Positions 45,636 to 55,577 of a DNA stretch of 64,000 nt are shown piece after piece. Origin of the DNA: Nitrospira sp. (lineage in GTDB: Bacteria > Nitrospirota > Nitrospiria > Nitrospirales > Nitrospiraceae); assembly GCA_029194675.1 (NCBI GenBank), contig JARFXP010000002.1, positions 434,001 through 498,000 on the forward strand, in the 5' to 3' direction. Each line of letters begins with the position of its first letter. Position 1 is the stretch's first letter. The notes below the pieces were generated by a model. The model saw only the letters and a list, made by a program, of their open reading frames with translations. It was not told where the DNA came from and did not search any database. A program made the translations under genes and the position numbers.

Positions 45636-48600
45636 GTGTCCCGTCTTCGGCTTGTCGTCCTCATATTGGTCCTCGTCGTATTGGCCGGAGCGTTCCTCTC
45701 CTTTTCGAGGGAGCTGACTGGTCAAAACTATCTCAAGGACTTTGTTCTCGATCAACTCGAGGAGAGTCTGGGCCGGAAAATCGACGTTCATCACGTCAAG
45801 TTCGTCATCTTCCCTCGTATTCGTGTAGAACTCTCCGAAATCACGATTCATGATCCTCAATCAGATCAAGTCGTACTGACGGCTAAGCGAGTCGATCTTG
45901 TTCTGCGTCTCTTGCCGCTCCTCAAGAAACAAGTCGTCGGAAAGCGACTGTTGATTGAGGAACCGACGCTGACCCTCCGGCGGAACGAACGCGGTCATTG
46001 GAATCTCCTGGACGGGTTAAACGGGCAAGCGGATACCGACCAGCAAACGATGGAGCTGATGGCGCGGACGTTCATGATCAGAGAGGCGACGCTCGTCAAC
46101 GGAACGATCACCGTTGTTGATGCTGCCAGACCTGACGGCATTCGGTCCATCAAGTTAGAGCATGTCGAGTTTAAGTTGCTGGTCCGTGCTGATCGCAACC
46201 TCGCCGAATTGCACCTGTCGGCGGATCATCAAGGACAAGGAGAATCAGGCCTATCCGCTCTGTCGCTGGATGGTGTCGTCAAACGAGCAGAACCAGCGCT
46301 GTCGTTGTCCGGCGAGGAGACGACGGAATCGGCCACAGGATTTCAGCTTGAAGGACAGATCGACGCCGCCGATCTCAGGATACGGGACGCAGCCGACTTT
46401 CTCGGTCCCAGGCCGGTTTCGAAGAATCTTCAAGGAGCATTGAACCTCAAGGGTACCGTCCGCGTCATGCCGGGGGTTGCCGGATATGACATGGTCTTGT
46501 CCGACATGACCGCGCATTTGAACAACATTGGGCTGAAAGGAAAGGCCAATCTGGCCGGCCTTCTGACTCCTCAGCCGACGTTTGCCGTCACGTTCAGCAG
46601 TTCTCCTGTTGCTCTTCCTCAGCTCCTGAAAACCATTCCTCCAGACTGGATCCATCCGCAGCTTCCAGCCTTGCTGGTTGATCGACAGATCGACGGCAAG
46701 GTGCAAGTGATGAATGCGACGCTTACCGGGGCCGCAACGGCCGGTCCCCAACTTTCGGTGATCGGGGAGTTTCATGTCAGCGACGGGCAAGGTTTGATCG
46801 GCCGTGATCGGATAGCCGCGAAAGACCTTGCTGCGGTGGTGGTGGTCGAGACAGGACGTGTTCGTATCACCAAAGTAAGCGGAATGTATGGGGTGATGCA
46901 TATCACCGGTGGAAAAGGGGAGGTGTCGTTTAGTGACGCAGGTCCCTGGGCGGAACTGGAGCTCACGGGAACGGCGACGGCCACGCATCTCTTCGAGTTT
47001 CTGATGAGAACCGTGAAAGCGGAGCTAGTCACGCAGTTTTTGGCCGGTATCCGTGACGCTGAGGGTACGGCGCAGGCGACGGTTCGCCTTGTAGGACCGT
47101 TGGGACATTCCGGCGGGATCACATTTGCCGGTGGAGAGATTACGGTTGGCCAAGTCAGTCTCACCCATGTGAATTGGCCGGAGCGTTTGACCGGGATGCA
47201 GGGAAGGGTTGTCTTCGCCGATGGGTCCACACAGTTGGATCAAATCACCGGCCGTTTCGGCGGGAGCGATGTCCAAGTCCAAGGGACGATCACCGGAGGA
47301 GGGACAAGTCGGTTCCAAGACTTTGTGATTCGCACACGCGGTGATGCGGCGCAGGTGATGCGGCTGTTCCACGTCACGGCGCTCGGACAGCGTGCGTTCG
47401 AGGGTACGATCAGCTCGATGGTGGCGTTCTCCGGTTCCACGGCGAGACCTCATCTCCGCGGGTCCGTTGTGTTGGATGATGCAAAGGTGGCGGTTGGAGC
47501 AATGGAAAAACCCGTCGGCCCTCACGCCACGGTGGAGTTCGAGGGCGTCATGCCCCAGGCTACCACCATAAAGCTGCATCGCGTGGAGCTGGTTCTGCCA
47601 TCTTTGACCATTCCCGCGAAAGGAACGATGCAGTTTGGGAATGGCGTCATGATCGATATGGCGGTGGCAACCGGCACAGTGTCGGTTGCCAGTCTGCCTG
47701 AATGGATATCCAAAGGTGGGCTTGAGGCTGGCAACCTCGAAGTTTCGCTCGATGTCAAAGGAAGAGAGATGGATTGGCGGACGTGGAGAATTGCCGGATG
47801 GATGGGGTTAACGAATGGGTTGATGCAGGCAAAAGGGATCGATGGGCACTTACAGGATCTCTATGCTCGTGTCAAGTTTGCCCGCAACGAGGTCGAACTG
47901 AAGCGGCTGTCGTTTAAGGTTCACGGTAGCGACGTTGCCATAGAAGCCGCGATTCAAAATTGGATGACGAAACCGATCGTCACCGGCAAGATCGAATCAA
48001 ACCAATTAGATTTGAGCTTGGTCATTCCGAAGGGTGAACGGACTCCGATCCGTGAATTCCTTGAAACTCTGGCGGCCACCAGTCACCTTACGATGTCCGC
48101 ATCCATCGCACGGGGGCATTATCGGCATATGAAAGTCGGCGGGCTTACCGCGCGAATCAATATTCTGGACGGGGTGCTTGACATCGATCGTCTTTCCGCT
48201 GAGTCAACCCATGGGCAAGTGGCTGGACGGCTGGTGGTGCACCTTCCCCGAAAGGCACCGGCGGACTTTGATCTTTCATTCCGGGCTACCGGCGTAGAAT
48301 TTGAAGACCTGGTGAGCCTGACCAATGCTCAGGTCCATGGCGTATCAGGAGAGGTTCGCTTCAGCGGCGTGCTTCGCGGTCATGGGCGCAATCCCCATGG
48401 GGTCTATCCCTCGTTAAACGGAAAAGTCGAGTTGTTGTTGGAAAATGGTCGTATCCTGAAATCGAACGAGCGGGCAGTATGGAAGATTATTAGTTTGCTG
48501 AACCTCCCGGCTGTGTTGCAGGGAAAGGTGGATCTTGAAAAGGAGGGGCTGCCCTACAACAGGATTTCCGCGACCGTTGCCATTCAAGATGGGATGTTTC

Positions 48601-48998
48601 AGACGGAAAGTCTGATCATCGACAGCCCGATTCTGAAAATTACGGCTGCCGGGAATTACGACCTGCCGACCGATCAGCTGGATCTAGTCGTTGCCGTGAG
48701 TCCGTTTGGGTCATACTCACAATTCCTCAAGACGATTCCACTCTTTGGGCGAATCGTTGCGGGCGATCGCAAGGGTATCGCCACGGCGATGTTCACTGTG
48801 AAGGGAGCGATGGAAGATCCAGAAGTGACCTATCTGCCGGTGAAGTCCTTTGCGTCCGGCCTGTCGGGGTTGGCCCAACTCGCGGTCGATGTCTTAACAA
48901 ACACCCTGACGCTGCCGATAGATTTGGTGACGCCGGATGAAGAATCCGGAGTACGACCAAAGGATATGACTTCGTCGCCGGCTCCTGCCGTGCCGTGA
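45636..48998 (+). CDS. AsmA-like envelope protein
   Basis: 1120 residues from a GTG at 45636, with AAGGGG 7 bases upstream. An N-terminal membrane helix (6-24) is followed by a long, mostly beta repetitive periplasmic body. AsmA features are QLEESLGRKIDVHHVKFVIF near the start and the C-terminal domain with RFSGVLRGHG, NGRILKSNERAVWKIISLLN, and LDLVVAVSPFGSYSQFL. Members of this class (AsmA, TamB, YhdP) are thought to move phospholipids or aid outer-membrane assembly. The exact subfamily is uncertain. Confidence 0.85.
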   Translation: MSRLRLVVLILVLVVLAGAFLSFSRELTGQNYLKDFVLDQLEESLGRKIDVHHVKFVIFPRIRVELSEITIHDPQSDQVVLTAKRVDLVLRLLPLLKKQVVGKRLLIEEPTLTLRRNERGHWNLLDGLNGQADTDQQTMELMARTFMIREATLVNGTITVVDAARPDGIRSIKLEHVEFKLLVRADRNLAELHLSADHQGQGESGLSALSLDGVVKRAEPALSLSGEETTESATGFQLEGQIDAADLRIRDAADFLGPRPVSKNLQGALNLKGTVRVMPGVAGYDMVLSDMTAHLNNIGLKGKANLAGLLTPQPTFAVTFSSSPVALPQLLKTIPPDWIHPQLPALLVDRQIDGKVQVMNATLTGAATAGPQLSVIGEFHVSDGQGLIGRDRIAAKDLAAVVVVETGRVRITKVSGMYGVMHITGGKGEVSFSDAGPWAELELTGTATATHLFEFLMRTVKAELVTQFLAGIRDAEGTAQATVRLVGPLGHSGGITFAGGEITVGQVSLTHVNWPERLTGMQGRVVFADGSTQLDQITGRFGGSDVQVQGTITGGGTSRFQDFVIRTRGDAAQVMRLFHVTALGQRAFEGTISSMVAFSGSTARPHLRGSVVLDDAKVAVGAMEKPVGPHATVEFEGVMPQATTIKLHRVELVLPSLTIPAKGTMQFGNGVMIDMAVATGTVSVASLPEWISKGGLEAGNLEVSLDVKGREMDWRTWRIAGWMGLTNGLMQAKGIDGHLQDLYARVKFARNEVELKRLSFKVHGSDVAIEAAIQNWMTKPIVTGKIESNQLDLSLVIPKGERTPIREFLETLAATSHLTMSASIARGHYRHMKVGGLTARINILDGVLDIDRLSAESTHGQVAGRLVVHLPRKAPADFDLSFRATGVEFEDLVSLTNAQVHGVSGEVRFSGVLRGHGRNPHGVYPSLNGKVELLLENGRILKSNERAVWKIISLLNLPAVLQGKVDLEKEGLPYNRISATVAIQDGMFQTESLIIDSPILKITAAGNYDLPTDQLDLVVAVSPFGSYSQFLKTIPLFGRIVAGDRKGIATAMFTVKGAMEDPEVTYLPVKSFASGLSGLAQLAVDVLTNTLTLPIDLVTPDEESGVRPKDMTSSPAPAVP

Positions 48999-49126
48999 CG
49001 GTCCTTAATTTCTTGAGCGACTTCCATTTCTTGACCGACCTACGCCCCCATGCTAGCATCGGTTGAAGCGCGACTCTGGACACCTCTAAGGATTCCATTC
49101 GGTCCTGCGACCCCACTGATATATCC

Positions 49127-50275
49127 ATGAAACGCCCCACGATATCACAACCAGAGCTGGCCACACTGTTCATCGCCGCCAGCGAGCAGGACTCGAATCT
49201 GTACTATGCCACGCGCTTCATGGCGCCGGACCCGTTCATCTATCTCGAAATCAAAGGTGAGCGGTTGATGGTCATGAGCGATCTGGAAATAGATCGTGCC
49301 AGAACCCAAGCTTCAGTAGATCGGGTGCTGTCCTATTCTGGAATTGAACAGAAGGCGAAGAAACAGGGGATCAAGAGCCCGACAACCGTCGATATCGTGC
49401 ACGTCGTCTTGAAAGAGTTCAAGGTCAGACGGCTGCTGGTTCCTGCTAATTTTCCGTTCATCTACGCCACGCGGTTACAGGAACTGGGATACAGCCTCAA
49501 GCCGAAACGTGATCCTTTCTACGAACAACGTGTCGTGAAAAGCGCGGAGGAAGTTCGATTTATCGAGCTATCCCAGCGAGCCACTGAAGATGCGGTGGCC
49601 TCGGCGCATGATCTGCTGCGACGGGCGACCATTCAGGACGGGGAGCTGTGGTTTGACGGAGCGCTGTTGACATCTGAGCGGGTCAAGCAGTTGATCAATG
49701 TCAAACTCATGGAGCTGAACTGTGTGGCCCAGCATACGATTGTGGCAGGTGGGGAACAGGCTTGTGATCCTCACAATGAAGGCAGCGGACCGCTGCCGGC
49801 TCATCGTAGTATCATCTTCGATGTGTTCCCTCGCTCGGCGACAAACCGTTATTTTGCCGACATGTCCCGTACAGTGATACGCGGGACGGCGAGTCCGGAA
49901 CTCAAGCGGCTGTATGGCGCTGTCAAGGATGCCCAAGAAGATGCCATCGATCAGATCAAAGACGGCGCTGATGGTATGAAGATCCATCAGGGTATCTGTG
50001 CGCGTTTTGAGAAGGCCGGATACAAGACCGGCTTGGTGAACGGCCGCATGCAGGGGTATTTTCACGGAACCGGACATGGTGTGGGGCTGGATATCCACGA
50101 GGCGCCACGGATCAGTCGAACTGGGGCGCTCCTCCAAGAGGGCCACGTCGTCACGGTCGAACCAGGACTGTATTATCCAGGATTGGGAGCCGTCCGAATC
50201 GAGGACATGGTGCTCGTGACGAAGGACGGTTGCCGCAATCTCACCAATTTTCCCAAAGCCTTCGAGCTCGGATAG
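49127..50275 (+). CDS. M24-family Xaa-Pro aminopeptidase-like protein
   Basis: 382 residues. The creatinase/prolidase N-terminal domain (1-135) and the pita-bread metallopeptidase (140-375) are both present. Metal ligands: Asp in IFDVFP and Asp in FADMSRT, His in HGTGHGVGLDIHEAP, Glu in VEPGLYYPG and Glu in RIEDMVL. It removes N-terminal residues before Pro in the family. The archease and rtcB genes follow in the same direction after 70 bases. Confidence 0.92.
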   Translation: MKRPTISQPELATLFIAASEQDSNLYYATRFMAPDPFIYLEIKGERLMVMSDLEIDRARTQASVDRVLSYSGIEQKAKKQGIKSPTTVDIVHVVLKEFKVRRLLVPANFPFIYATRLQELGYSLKPKRDPFYEQRVVKSAEEVRFIELSQRATEDAVASAHDLLRRATIQDGELWFDGALLTSERVKQLINVKLMELNCVAQHTIVAGGEQACDPHNEGSGPLPAHRSIIFDVFPRSATNRYFADMSRTVIRGTASPELKRLYGAVKDAQEDAIDQIKDGADGMKIHQGICARFEKAGYKTGLVNGRMQGYFHGTGHGVGLDIHEAPRISRTGALLQEGHVVTVEPGLYYPGLGAVRIEDMVLVTKDGCRNLTNFPKAFELG

Positions 50276-50345
50276 AGGACGGTCCGGACCAGGCCCCTCA
50301 TTTCCGCCTTTCCTCATCGGGTAAGCACTCCGTTTTGGTACAGGG

Positions 50346-50783
50346 ATGTCCCACGCATTTCACTTTCTGGACGACGTCGCCACAGCTGATCTGGCGTTCG
50401 AGGCCTCCGGCAATTCGCTCCAGGAACTCTTCCAAGGGGCGACATGTGCGGTCATCGAAGCTCTGGCTGATCCTACAACAGTCGGATCTACTTGGCGGCA
50501 AATGATTGAACGCACCGATGAGGATCCTGCCGAATTGTTGTTCGATTGGCTCTCGGAGCTCGTGTACTGGAAGGATGCAGCCGGGGTAGTATTCAGTCGG
50601 TCGGAACTCACGTTGGCTCGCCAGGACCACGACTGCTGGAAACTGACGGGGTTACTGTACGGAGAGCCGGTCAACGGCTCAGCTCAGACACTGAGGGCCG
50701 ATGTGAAGGGAGTCACCAAACATCTCTATCGATTGGGCCAAGAGGGAGGACAATGGGCCGTGAGGGTGGTGTTGGACGTATGA
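50346..50783 (+). CDS. Archease (RtcB cofactor)
   Basis: 145 residues. Archease activates RtcB RNA ligase turnover and lets it use other nucleotides. The family start FHFLDDVATADLAFEASG, FDWLSELVYWKD and the C-terminal LRADVKGVTKH with the conserved Asp are present. Its stop overlaps the rtcB start (ATGA), which supports translational coupling and the functional link. Confidence 0.93.
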   Translation: MSHAFHFLDDVATADLAFEASGNSLQELFQGATCAVIEALADPTTVGSTWRQMIERTDEDPAELLFDWLSELVYWKDAAGVVFSRSELTLARQDHDCWKLTGLLYGEPVNGSAQTLRADVKGVTKHLYRLGQEGGQWAVRVVLDV

Positions 50784-52231
50784 AGCTGAATACTGACATG
50801 CGGGTCAATCGGATTCGTGACGAGGTATGGGAAATTCCCGTTACCGAAAAATCCGGCATGCTTGTTCCTGCACGAATCTATGCCACACCGTCGATTCTTC
50901 AAGCGATGGATGCCGGAGTGTTCGACCAGGTTACGAACGTCGCTTGTCTCCCTGGAATTAGGCGATATGCGCTCTGCATGCCGGATGGCCATTGGGGTTA
51001 CGGTTTTCCCATCGGAGGCGTTGCCGCCTTTGATGTCCGTACGGGGATCATTTCGCCTGGTGGTATCGGCTATGACGTCAATTGTGGGATGCGTCTCATC
51101 AGAACGGATCTCACCCAACAAGGTGTGCAGCCCCATCTTGATCGATTGATGACGGAATTGTTTCGTCGAGTACCGGCAGGGGTAGGCGCAAGCGGGTTTG
51201 TACGGTTGGACCGCTCGTCGTTCGAGGACGTTATGGTCCATGGGGCTCGATGGTGTATTGAACAGGGATTCGGTTGGCATCGCGATCTGGAGGCAATTGA
51301 AGAAGGAGGATGCATAACCGGAGCCGACCCTTCAAAAGTCAGCGACCAGGCAGTCAAACGAGGAATCAATCAGTTGGGGACCTTGGGGTCAGGTAACCAC
51401 TATCTCGAAGTACAGGTGGTATCCAGTGATCAGGTATTTGACAAAGAGACTGCTTCAGCTTGGGGGATCACCGGCCACGACCAGATAGTGGTGATGGTTC
51501 ACTGCGGGTCACGTGGCTTCGGCCACCAGGTCGCGAGCGACTATCTCAAGATATTCGAACGAGCAATGCGGCGACACGGGATTTCCGTCAAGGATCAGCA
51601 ACTGGCCTGTGCCCCGTTCGCTTCCGTCGAAGGACAGGATTATTTTGCGGCTATGAACTGCGCGGCCAACACGGCCTTCGCCAACCGTCAGGTCATCACT
51701 CATCAGATTAGAGAAACGTTTGCCACCGTGTTCGGCCGGCCAGCAGAAGAGTTGGGTATGGAGCTGGTCTACGACGTGGCGCACAATATCGCCAAAGTCG
51801 AGCGGTATCCGGAAGGAGAATTGGTGGTCCATCGGAAAGGTTCAACGAGAGCATTGGGTCCTGGCAGTCCCGATCTCCCATCACGGTATCGTGCGACGGG
51901 TCAACCGGTCATTTGCGGTGGTTCGATGGAAACCGGATCGTATCTATTGGTGGGCACGGAGGGAGCGGTGCGGGATACCTTTGCTTCGACGATGCACGGA
52001 TCGGGGCGGACGATGTCGAGGGCCCAGGCGAAGAAGGCTGTTCGTGGTGAACAGATACAGAAACAAATGAAACAACGCGGCATCCTCGTGAAGGCGGTCT
52101 CAATGTCGGGTTTGGCGGAAGAAGCGGGGTTTGCGTACAAAAACATATCCGAGGTGGTCGAGGCGGTCGATCGTGCGGGAATCACAAGAACAGTAGCGGA
52201 ACTCCGGCCGATCGGCAATATCAAGGGCTAG
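50780..52231 (+). CDS. rtcB: RNA-splicing ligase RtcB
   Basis: 483 residues from the ATG overlapping the archease stop. It joins 2',3'-cyclic-phosphate and 5'-OH RNA ends with GTP and Mn. Metal and nucleotide motifs: PDGHWGYGFPIGGVAAFD, GGIGYDVNCGMR (Cys ligand), GSGNHYLEVQ, HCGSRGFGHQV, and the guanylylated His in VVHRKGSTRALG. The operon has no RtcR regulator gene. In this organism it may repair stress-cleaved RNA, including that cut by the many toxins of the window (inference). Confidence 0.96.
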   Translation: MKLNTDMRVNRIRDEVWEIPVTEKSGMLVPARIYATPSILQAMDAGVFDQVTNVACLPGIRRYALCMPDGHWGYGFPIGGVAAFDVRTGIISPGGIGYDVNCGMRLIRTDLTQQGVQPHLDRLMTELFRRVPAGVGASGFVRLDRSSFEDVMVHGARWCIEQGFGWHRDLEAIEEGGCITGADPSKVSDQAVKRGINQLGTLGSGNHYLEVQVVSSDQVFDKETASAWGITGHDQIVVMVHCGSRGFGHQVASDYLKIFERAMRRHGISVKDQQLACAPFASVEGQDYFAAMNCAANTAFANRQVITHQIRETFATVFGRPAEELGMELVYDVAHNIAKVERYPEGELVVHRKGSTRALGPGSPDLPSRYRATGQPVICGGSMETGSYLLVGTEGAVRDTFASTMHGSGRTMSRAQAKKAVRGEQIQKQMKQRGILVKAVSMSGLAEEAGFAYKNISEVVEAVDRAGITRTVAELRPIGNIKG

Positions 52232-52490
52232 CGACGCACGGTCTTGGGATTTGCCCATGGAACAAATGAAAGATGCTCGGGTTACCGTTCAATTTCCGAG
52301 TTCATTCAGTGGTTGACCCCTGACGTGAACTAAGGGGTGACCCCATAAATATATTCGGAACTCCCACATTCGTTGTCCTATTCCTTTGGAAACGATCAGA
52401 CCTAGCCACGACAAGGCCTTCACCTATGGAGTACCACCCCCTTCCCCTAATCCAGGTCAGAAAGATACCGTATCGTTTATTCCACAATCT
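52232..52490. other. Gap after rtcB
   Basis: No gene. GGTTGACCCCTGACGTGAAC followed by TAAGGGGTGACCCC (52312-52345) can fold (GGGGTGACCCC). It may act as a terminator; evidence is weak. Confidence 0.35.
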
Positions 52491-54080
52491 TCAGTTGCCG
52501 AAGCCCCCCACGGTAATACTGCCGGTCTTCGGATTATTGTCCAACCGTTGCCAGCCTGGACATGAATCCCCATTGCAATGCGTGCCGAATGACTTCCATA
52601 TCCATCCATCATTGTGCAATTGCGTGAGCCGGGTACCAGCTGCCGCTATCATCTTCGTCTTGGGATTATTATCGAGCCGTTGCCAGCTCGGACAGCTGTC
52701 GTCATTACAGGGCGTGCCGGTATAGCGCCAAATCCACCCGTCGTTATGCAACTGGAACAGTTGGTTGCCAGCCGCGACAATCGCAACGGTCTTGGGATTG
52801 TTGTCGAGGCGTTGCCAGCCCGGACAGCTCTCGCCATTACAGGGGGTGCCGGTGTAGCGCCAGATCCACCCGTCGTTATGCAGTTGATACAGGCTGTTGC
52901 CCGCGGCGGCGATGGCGACGGTTTTCTGGTTGTTGTCGAGCCGCTGCCAACCCGGACAGGAATTGCCGTTGCAGGGCGTGCCGGTGTAACGCCAGATCCA
53001 ACCGTCGTTGTGTAACTGATAGAGCGCGTTTCCTCCAGCTGCGAGCCCAATCGTCTTGGAGTTGTTGTCCAGCCGTTTCCATCCCGGACACGAATCGCCT
53101 GAACATGCCGCGCCGGTGGATTCCCAAATGCTTCCGTTGTCCCGTGGCTGCGCCGTCAGGCCGGTGAACTGCGTAATTTTACAGCTCGGCGTGTTAGGCA
53201 ACGGCAGGTTTTCCTTGAATTGATTTGCACAATCTCTAATCGCTGTCGCGGCATCTAAATTTGCCTGGTTAAACGTGATCTGGCCTGGTGTCATCCATAT
53301 CGGTGAGTCGACTGAGTGGGGGTTCTTATGTATTTGCTGCAGTTGTGTCGCTCGAATGCCGAAATCCCGTGCCGTACCGCCGACTCCGACGTTACTCACG
53401 CCCATCCGGTGACAGCCATTGCACGTATTGCCTTTCACTTCAACCTGGTAGGCTTTCCACGCGGCAAAGTCTGATCCGACAAAATAGTAGGGTTGACCGA
53501 TGCGGTTGAAGGAGCTGTCCCCGGCACCAGGAAGTTTGTTCGGTCCAGTGAGCTGTGACAGATATGGTGAGCGCACAATCGGTCCGCTGTCGTGACAACG
53601 CGCACATTGAATTTGTGCAGTTCCCAAAGGCGATATCCACGGCCACGTTTCTTTGGAAGGGGCCGTGACGTTCCCATCCAGGTTATTGTCAAGCGCCTGA
53701 TAGAAGCAGGTGGCGCCATTGTCTTTGTTGTGTTGAATAACCGCAATATCCCTGTACTTTCCGTTATTGGCAGGGTGGCCTCTTTTCCGGCAATGGGCGA
53801 CCGCATAGGCATGGTCATTAGAGCCGGGCAGCACTTGAAAACGGCTCCCTGGATCACATTCTTGATTTAGTTGGTTAGGCCGGTCACACACTGCATCTGG
53901 GTAACTTCCTGTGAGGTGTGTGCTCGGCACGAGTGTGCCACTTTCACAATTGAAGTCAGGAACAGTAATGCCAATTGCCGCATCGCACTGCTGCGCATAC
54001 TGCTTGAGGGTGTCTCCCGCGTAAGCCAAGGTTGATGTGGATATGAATATGCCTAGGATGAATATTCTGTGAGAAAACAT
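52491..54080 (-). CDS. Exported di-haem cytochrome c with five C-terminal CPGW repeats
   Basis: 529 residues; AGGAGG 7 bases before the ATG; signal peptide 1-21. Two haem-binding motifs are visible, CARCH (159-163) and CNGCH (220-224), with a Cys-rich N-terminal region. From about 320 to the end are five units of 44 residues with the pattern LHNDGWIWRYTGTPCNGxSC then PGWQRLDNN, reminiscent of tectonin/tachylectin-type propeller blades. Each unit has two Cys that may bridge. I know of no such fusion. A surface or periplasmic redox protein that binds a ligand is inferred. Confidence 0.75.
   Translation of the reverse strand: MFSHRIFILGIFISTSTLAYAGDTLKQYAQQCDAAIGITVPDFNCESGTLVPSTHLTGSYPDAVCDRPNQLNQECDPGSRFQVLPGSNDHAYAVAHCRKRGHPANNGKYRDIAVIQHNKDNGATCFYQALDNNLDGNVTAPSKETWPWISPLGTAQIQCARCHDSGPIVRSPYLSQLTGPNKLPGAGDSSFNRIGQPYYFVGSDFAAWKAYQVEVKGNTCNGCHRMGVSNVGVGGTARDFGIRATQLQQIHKNPHSVDSPIWMTPGQITFNQANLDAATAIRDCANQFKENLPLPNTPSCKITQFTGLTAQPRDNGSIWESTGAACSGDSCPGWKRLDNNSKTIGLAAGGNALYQLHNDGWIWRYTGTPCNGNSCPGWQRLDNNQKTVAIAAAGNSLYQLHNDGWIWRYTGTPCNGESCPGWQRLDNNPKTVAIVAAGNQLFQLHNDGWIWRYTGTPCNDDSCPSWQRLDNNPKTKMIAAAGTRLTQLHNDGWIWKSFGTHCNGDSCPGWQRLDNNPKTGSITVGGFGN
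52640..53050. repeat. 132-bp coding tandem repeats
   Basis: Successive 132-base units of the cytochrome gene are strongly similar at DNA level, for example CGTTGCCAGCCCGGACAG...TTGCAGGGCGTGCCGGT. High nucleotide similarity suggests recent expansion or gene conversion. Confidence 0.8.
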
Positions 54081-54422
54081 TAATTAACCTCCTTGCTATA
54101 GGCAGAGAGTTGCATGCATGGGGTAAGCGGCAAATCAGCGACTCATCTTCATAGTGAGGACGCGATTCATATTATGTGCAGCATGCATGGATCACGCCGA
54201 GCAGGTTAGCCGAGCAGGTTAAGAGATAGTTCTGCTTCTTTCTAAACACGACGTGCTAAGTGTTGCCGCATTTACAACCAAATAACCGCGTGAATACTGT
54301 GTTTCAAAGCCTATTATGCGGCGTTATTTATGTCGCCGTGTATAACAATGGGGAATTGCTGACAAAGGCTTCAGAAGTAGATGAATATCTGCTGCTTGAA
54401 GAAAATGTGGAACATCGCTCGT
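54081..54422. other. AT-rich gap upstream of the cytochrome gene
   Basis: No gene is supported. A direct duplication CCGAGCAGGTTA occurs at 54198-54221 (GCCGAGCAGGTTAGCCGAGCAGGTTA). It should hold the promoter of the cytochrome gene. Confidence 0.4.
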
Positions 54423-54460
54423 GAATCTATTCCGATACACATGTGTATCGGAATAGATTC
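54423..54460. repeat. Perfect 38-bp palindrome beside the IS30 element
   Basis: Arms GAATCTATTCCGATACACA and its exact complement meet without spacer. It ends some 18 bases before the IS30 left end. IS30-type transposases are known to choose palindromic targets, so this could be the insertion hot spot. Without T-runs it is not an obvious terminator. Confidence 0.85.
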
Positions 54461-54477
54461 AGAAATTTATCTGCTTG

Positions 54478-55545
54478 AGTTCTAACTCCAAGTGCAACAC
54501 TGCCAGCCCAGATGGGCTCTGGTGTTGCCATGCACACGAGATCGTACCGACACCTGAGTGCCGAAGAACGTGAGACCTTGAGCCTGGGGTTGGCCCAGGG
54601 GCATTCGCGCCGAACGATGGCGCGGATCTTGGGCCGTGCCCCCAGCGCCGTGAGTCGCGAGGTGGCCCGGAATGCGACACGAGGCCGTCCCTCTCGTGCC
54701 TGTACGGCGCAGAGCCACGCGGATACCCGAGTTCCCCATCCCCGGCGACCACGTAACCTCCTAGACCCGTGGCTCTGGCAGTATGTCCGGACCCACCTGA
54801 GCCGAGGCGGTTCGCCTGCACAGATTGCCGGGCGCCTCCGATACACGTATCCTGACGATAGGCGGAAGCGACTCTCGACGGAGACGATCGATGCGGGCCT
54901 GTACGGATTGCCGCGCGGCACCCTGCGCAGCGAACGGCGGGCGGCCCTGCGGCAGGCGCACAAGGCCCGTCGGCCTCGGTCGCGGGGAACTGATCGACGC
55001 GGCCACATCCCGCACATGACGCCGATTGCCGTCCGCCCTGCGGAAGTGGCGAGCCGCACCGTCCCCGGCCACTGGGAAGGCGACCTCATCAAGGGGGCCC
55101 GACACGCCTCGGCCGTGGGCAGCCTCGTGGAACGAACGACGCGCCTGGTTATTTGGGCCCGCATGGCGGGCACCGATGCGGACAGTGCCCGCGAGGGATT
55201 CACCAGGAAACTCCGGCACGTGCCGGCCCCGCTGCGCAAGACGCTGCCCTACGATCGGGGCAAAGAGATGGCGGAACACGAGCGCCGGGCCCAGCGGCTC
55301 GCCAGTCACGTGTTCTTTGCCGATCCGCACAGCCCCTGGCAACGCGGGACCAACGAGAACACCAATGGCCTGCTGCGGCAGTATCTGCCCACGGGCACAG
55401 ACCTCTCGGGCTATACGCAGCGCCAGCTGAACGTCATCGCGCATCGGCTGAACACGCGCCCAAGACAGTGCCTCAACTTCGCCACGCCGCTGGAGGTGTT
55501 CACACAGCTGCGTCATCATTCATCCGTTGCACTTGGAACTTGAAA
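54478..55545 (+). mobile_element. IS30-family insertion sequence, intact
   Basis: Imperfect terminal inverted repeats share CCAAGTGCAAC (54488-54498 and reversed at 55526-55536). A single transposase gene fills the element. The outer ends are set approximately; target duplications could not be fixed. Confidence 0.75.
54512..55543 (+). CDS. IS30-family transposase
   Basis: 343 residues (an internal ATG at 54530 is also possible). The helix-turn-helix N-terminus reads YRHLSAEERETLSLGLAQGH and ARILGRAPSAVSREVARN. The DDE domain is complete: GHWEGDLIKGA (D), LPYDRGKEMAEH (D) and RGTNENTNGLLRQYLP (E). It should be active. Confidence 0.93.
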   Translation: MGSGVAMHTRSYRHLSAEERETLSLGLAQGHSRRTMARILGRAPSAVSREVARNATRGRPSRACTAQSHADTRVPHPRRPRNLLDPWLWQYVRTHLSRGGSPAQIAGRLRYTYPDDRRKRLSTETIDAGLYGLPRGTLRSERRAALRQAHKARRPRSRGTDRRGHIPHMTPIAVRPAEVASRTVPGHWEGDLIKGARHASAVGSLVERTTRLVIWARMAGTDADSAREGFTRKLRHVPAPLRKTLPYDRGKEMAEHERRAQRLASHVFFADPHSPWQRGTNENTNGLLRQYLPTGTDLSGYTQRQLNVIAHRLNTRPRQCLNFATPLEVFTQLRHHSSVALGT

Positions 55546-55577
55546 CCGCCCTGGAATAAAAAAGGTGCTGGGAGTCT

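Noticed and set aside
46251..46988. 245-residue minus-strand frame inside the AsmA-like gene
   Set aside because: No domain or ribosome site; antisense shadow.
52640..53050. Possible CRISPR array because of regular repeats
   Set aside because: The 132-base period is coding, in frame with the CPGW protein repeats, with no unique spacers.
54427..55239. 270-residue minus-strand frame over the IS30 transposase
   Set aside because: Arg-rich low-information translation antisense to an intact DDE transposase.
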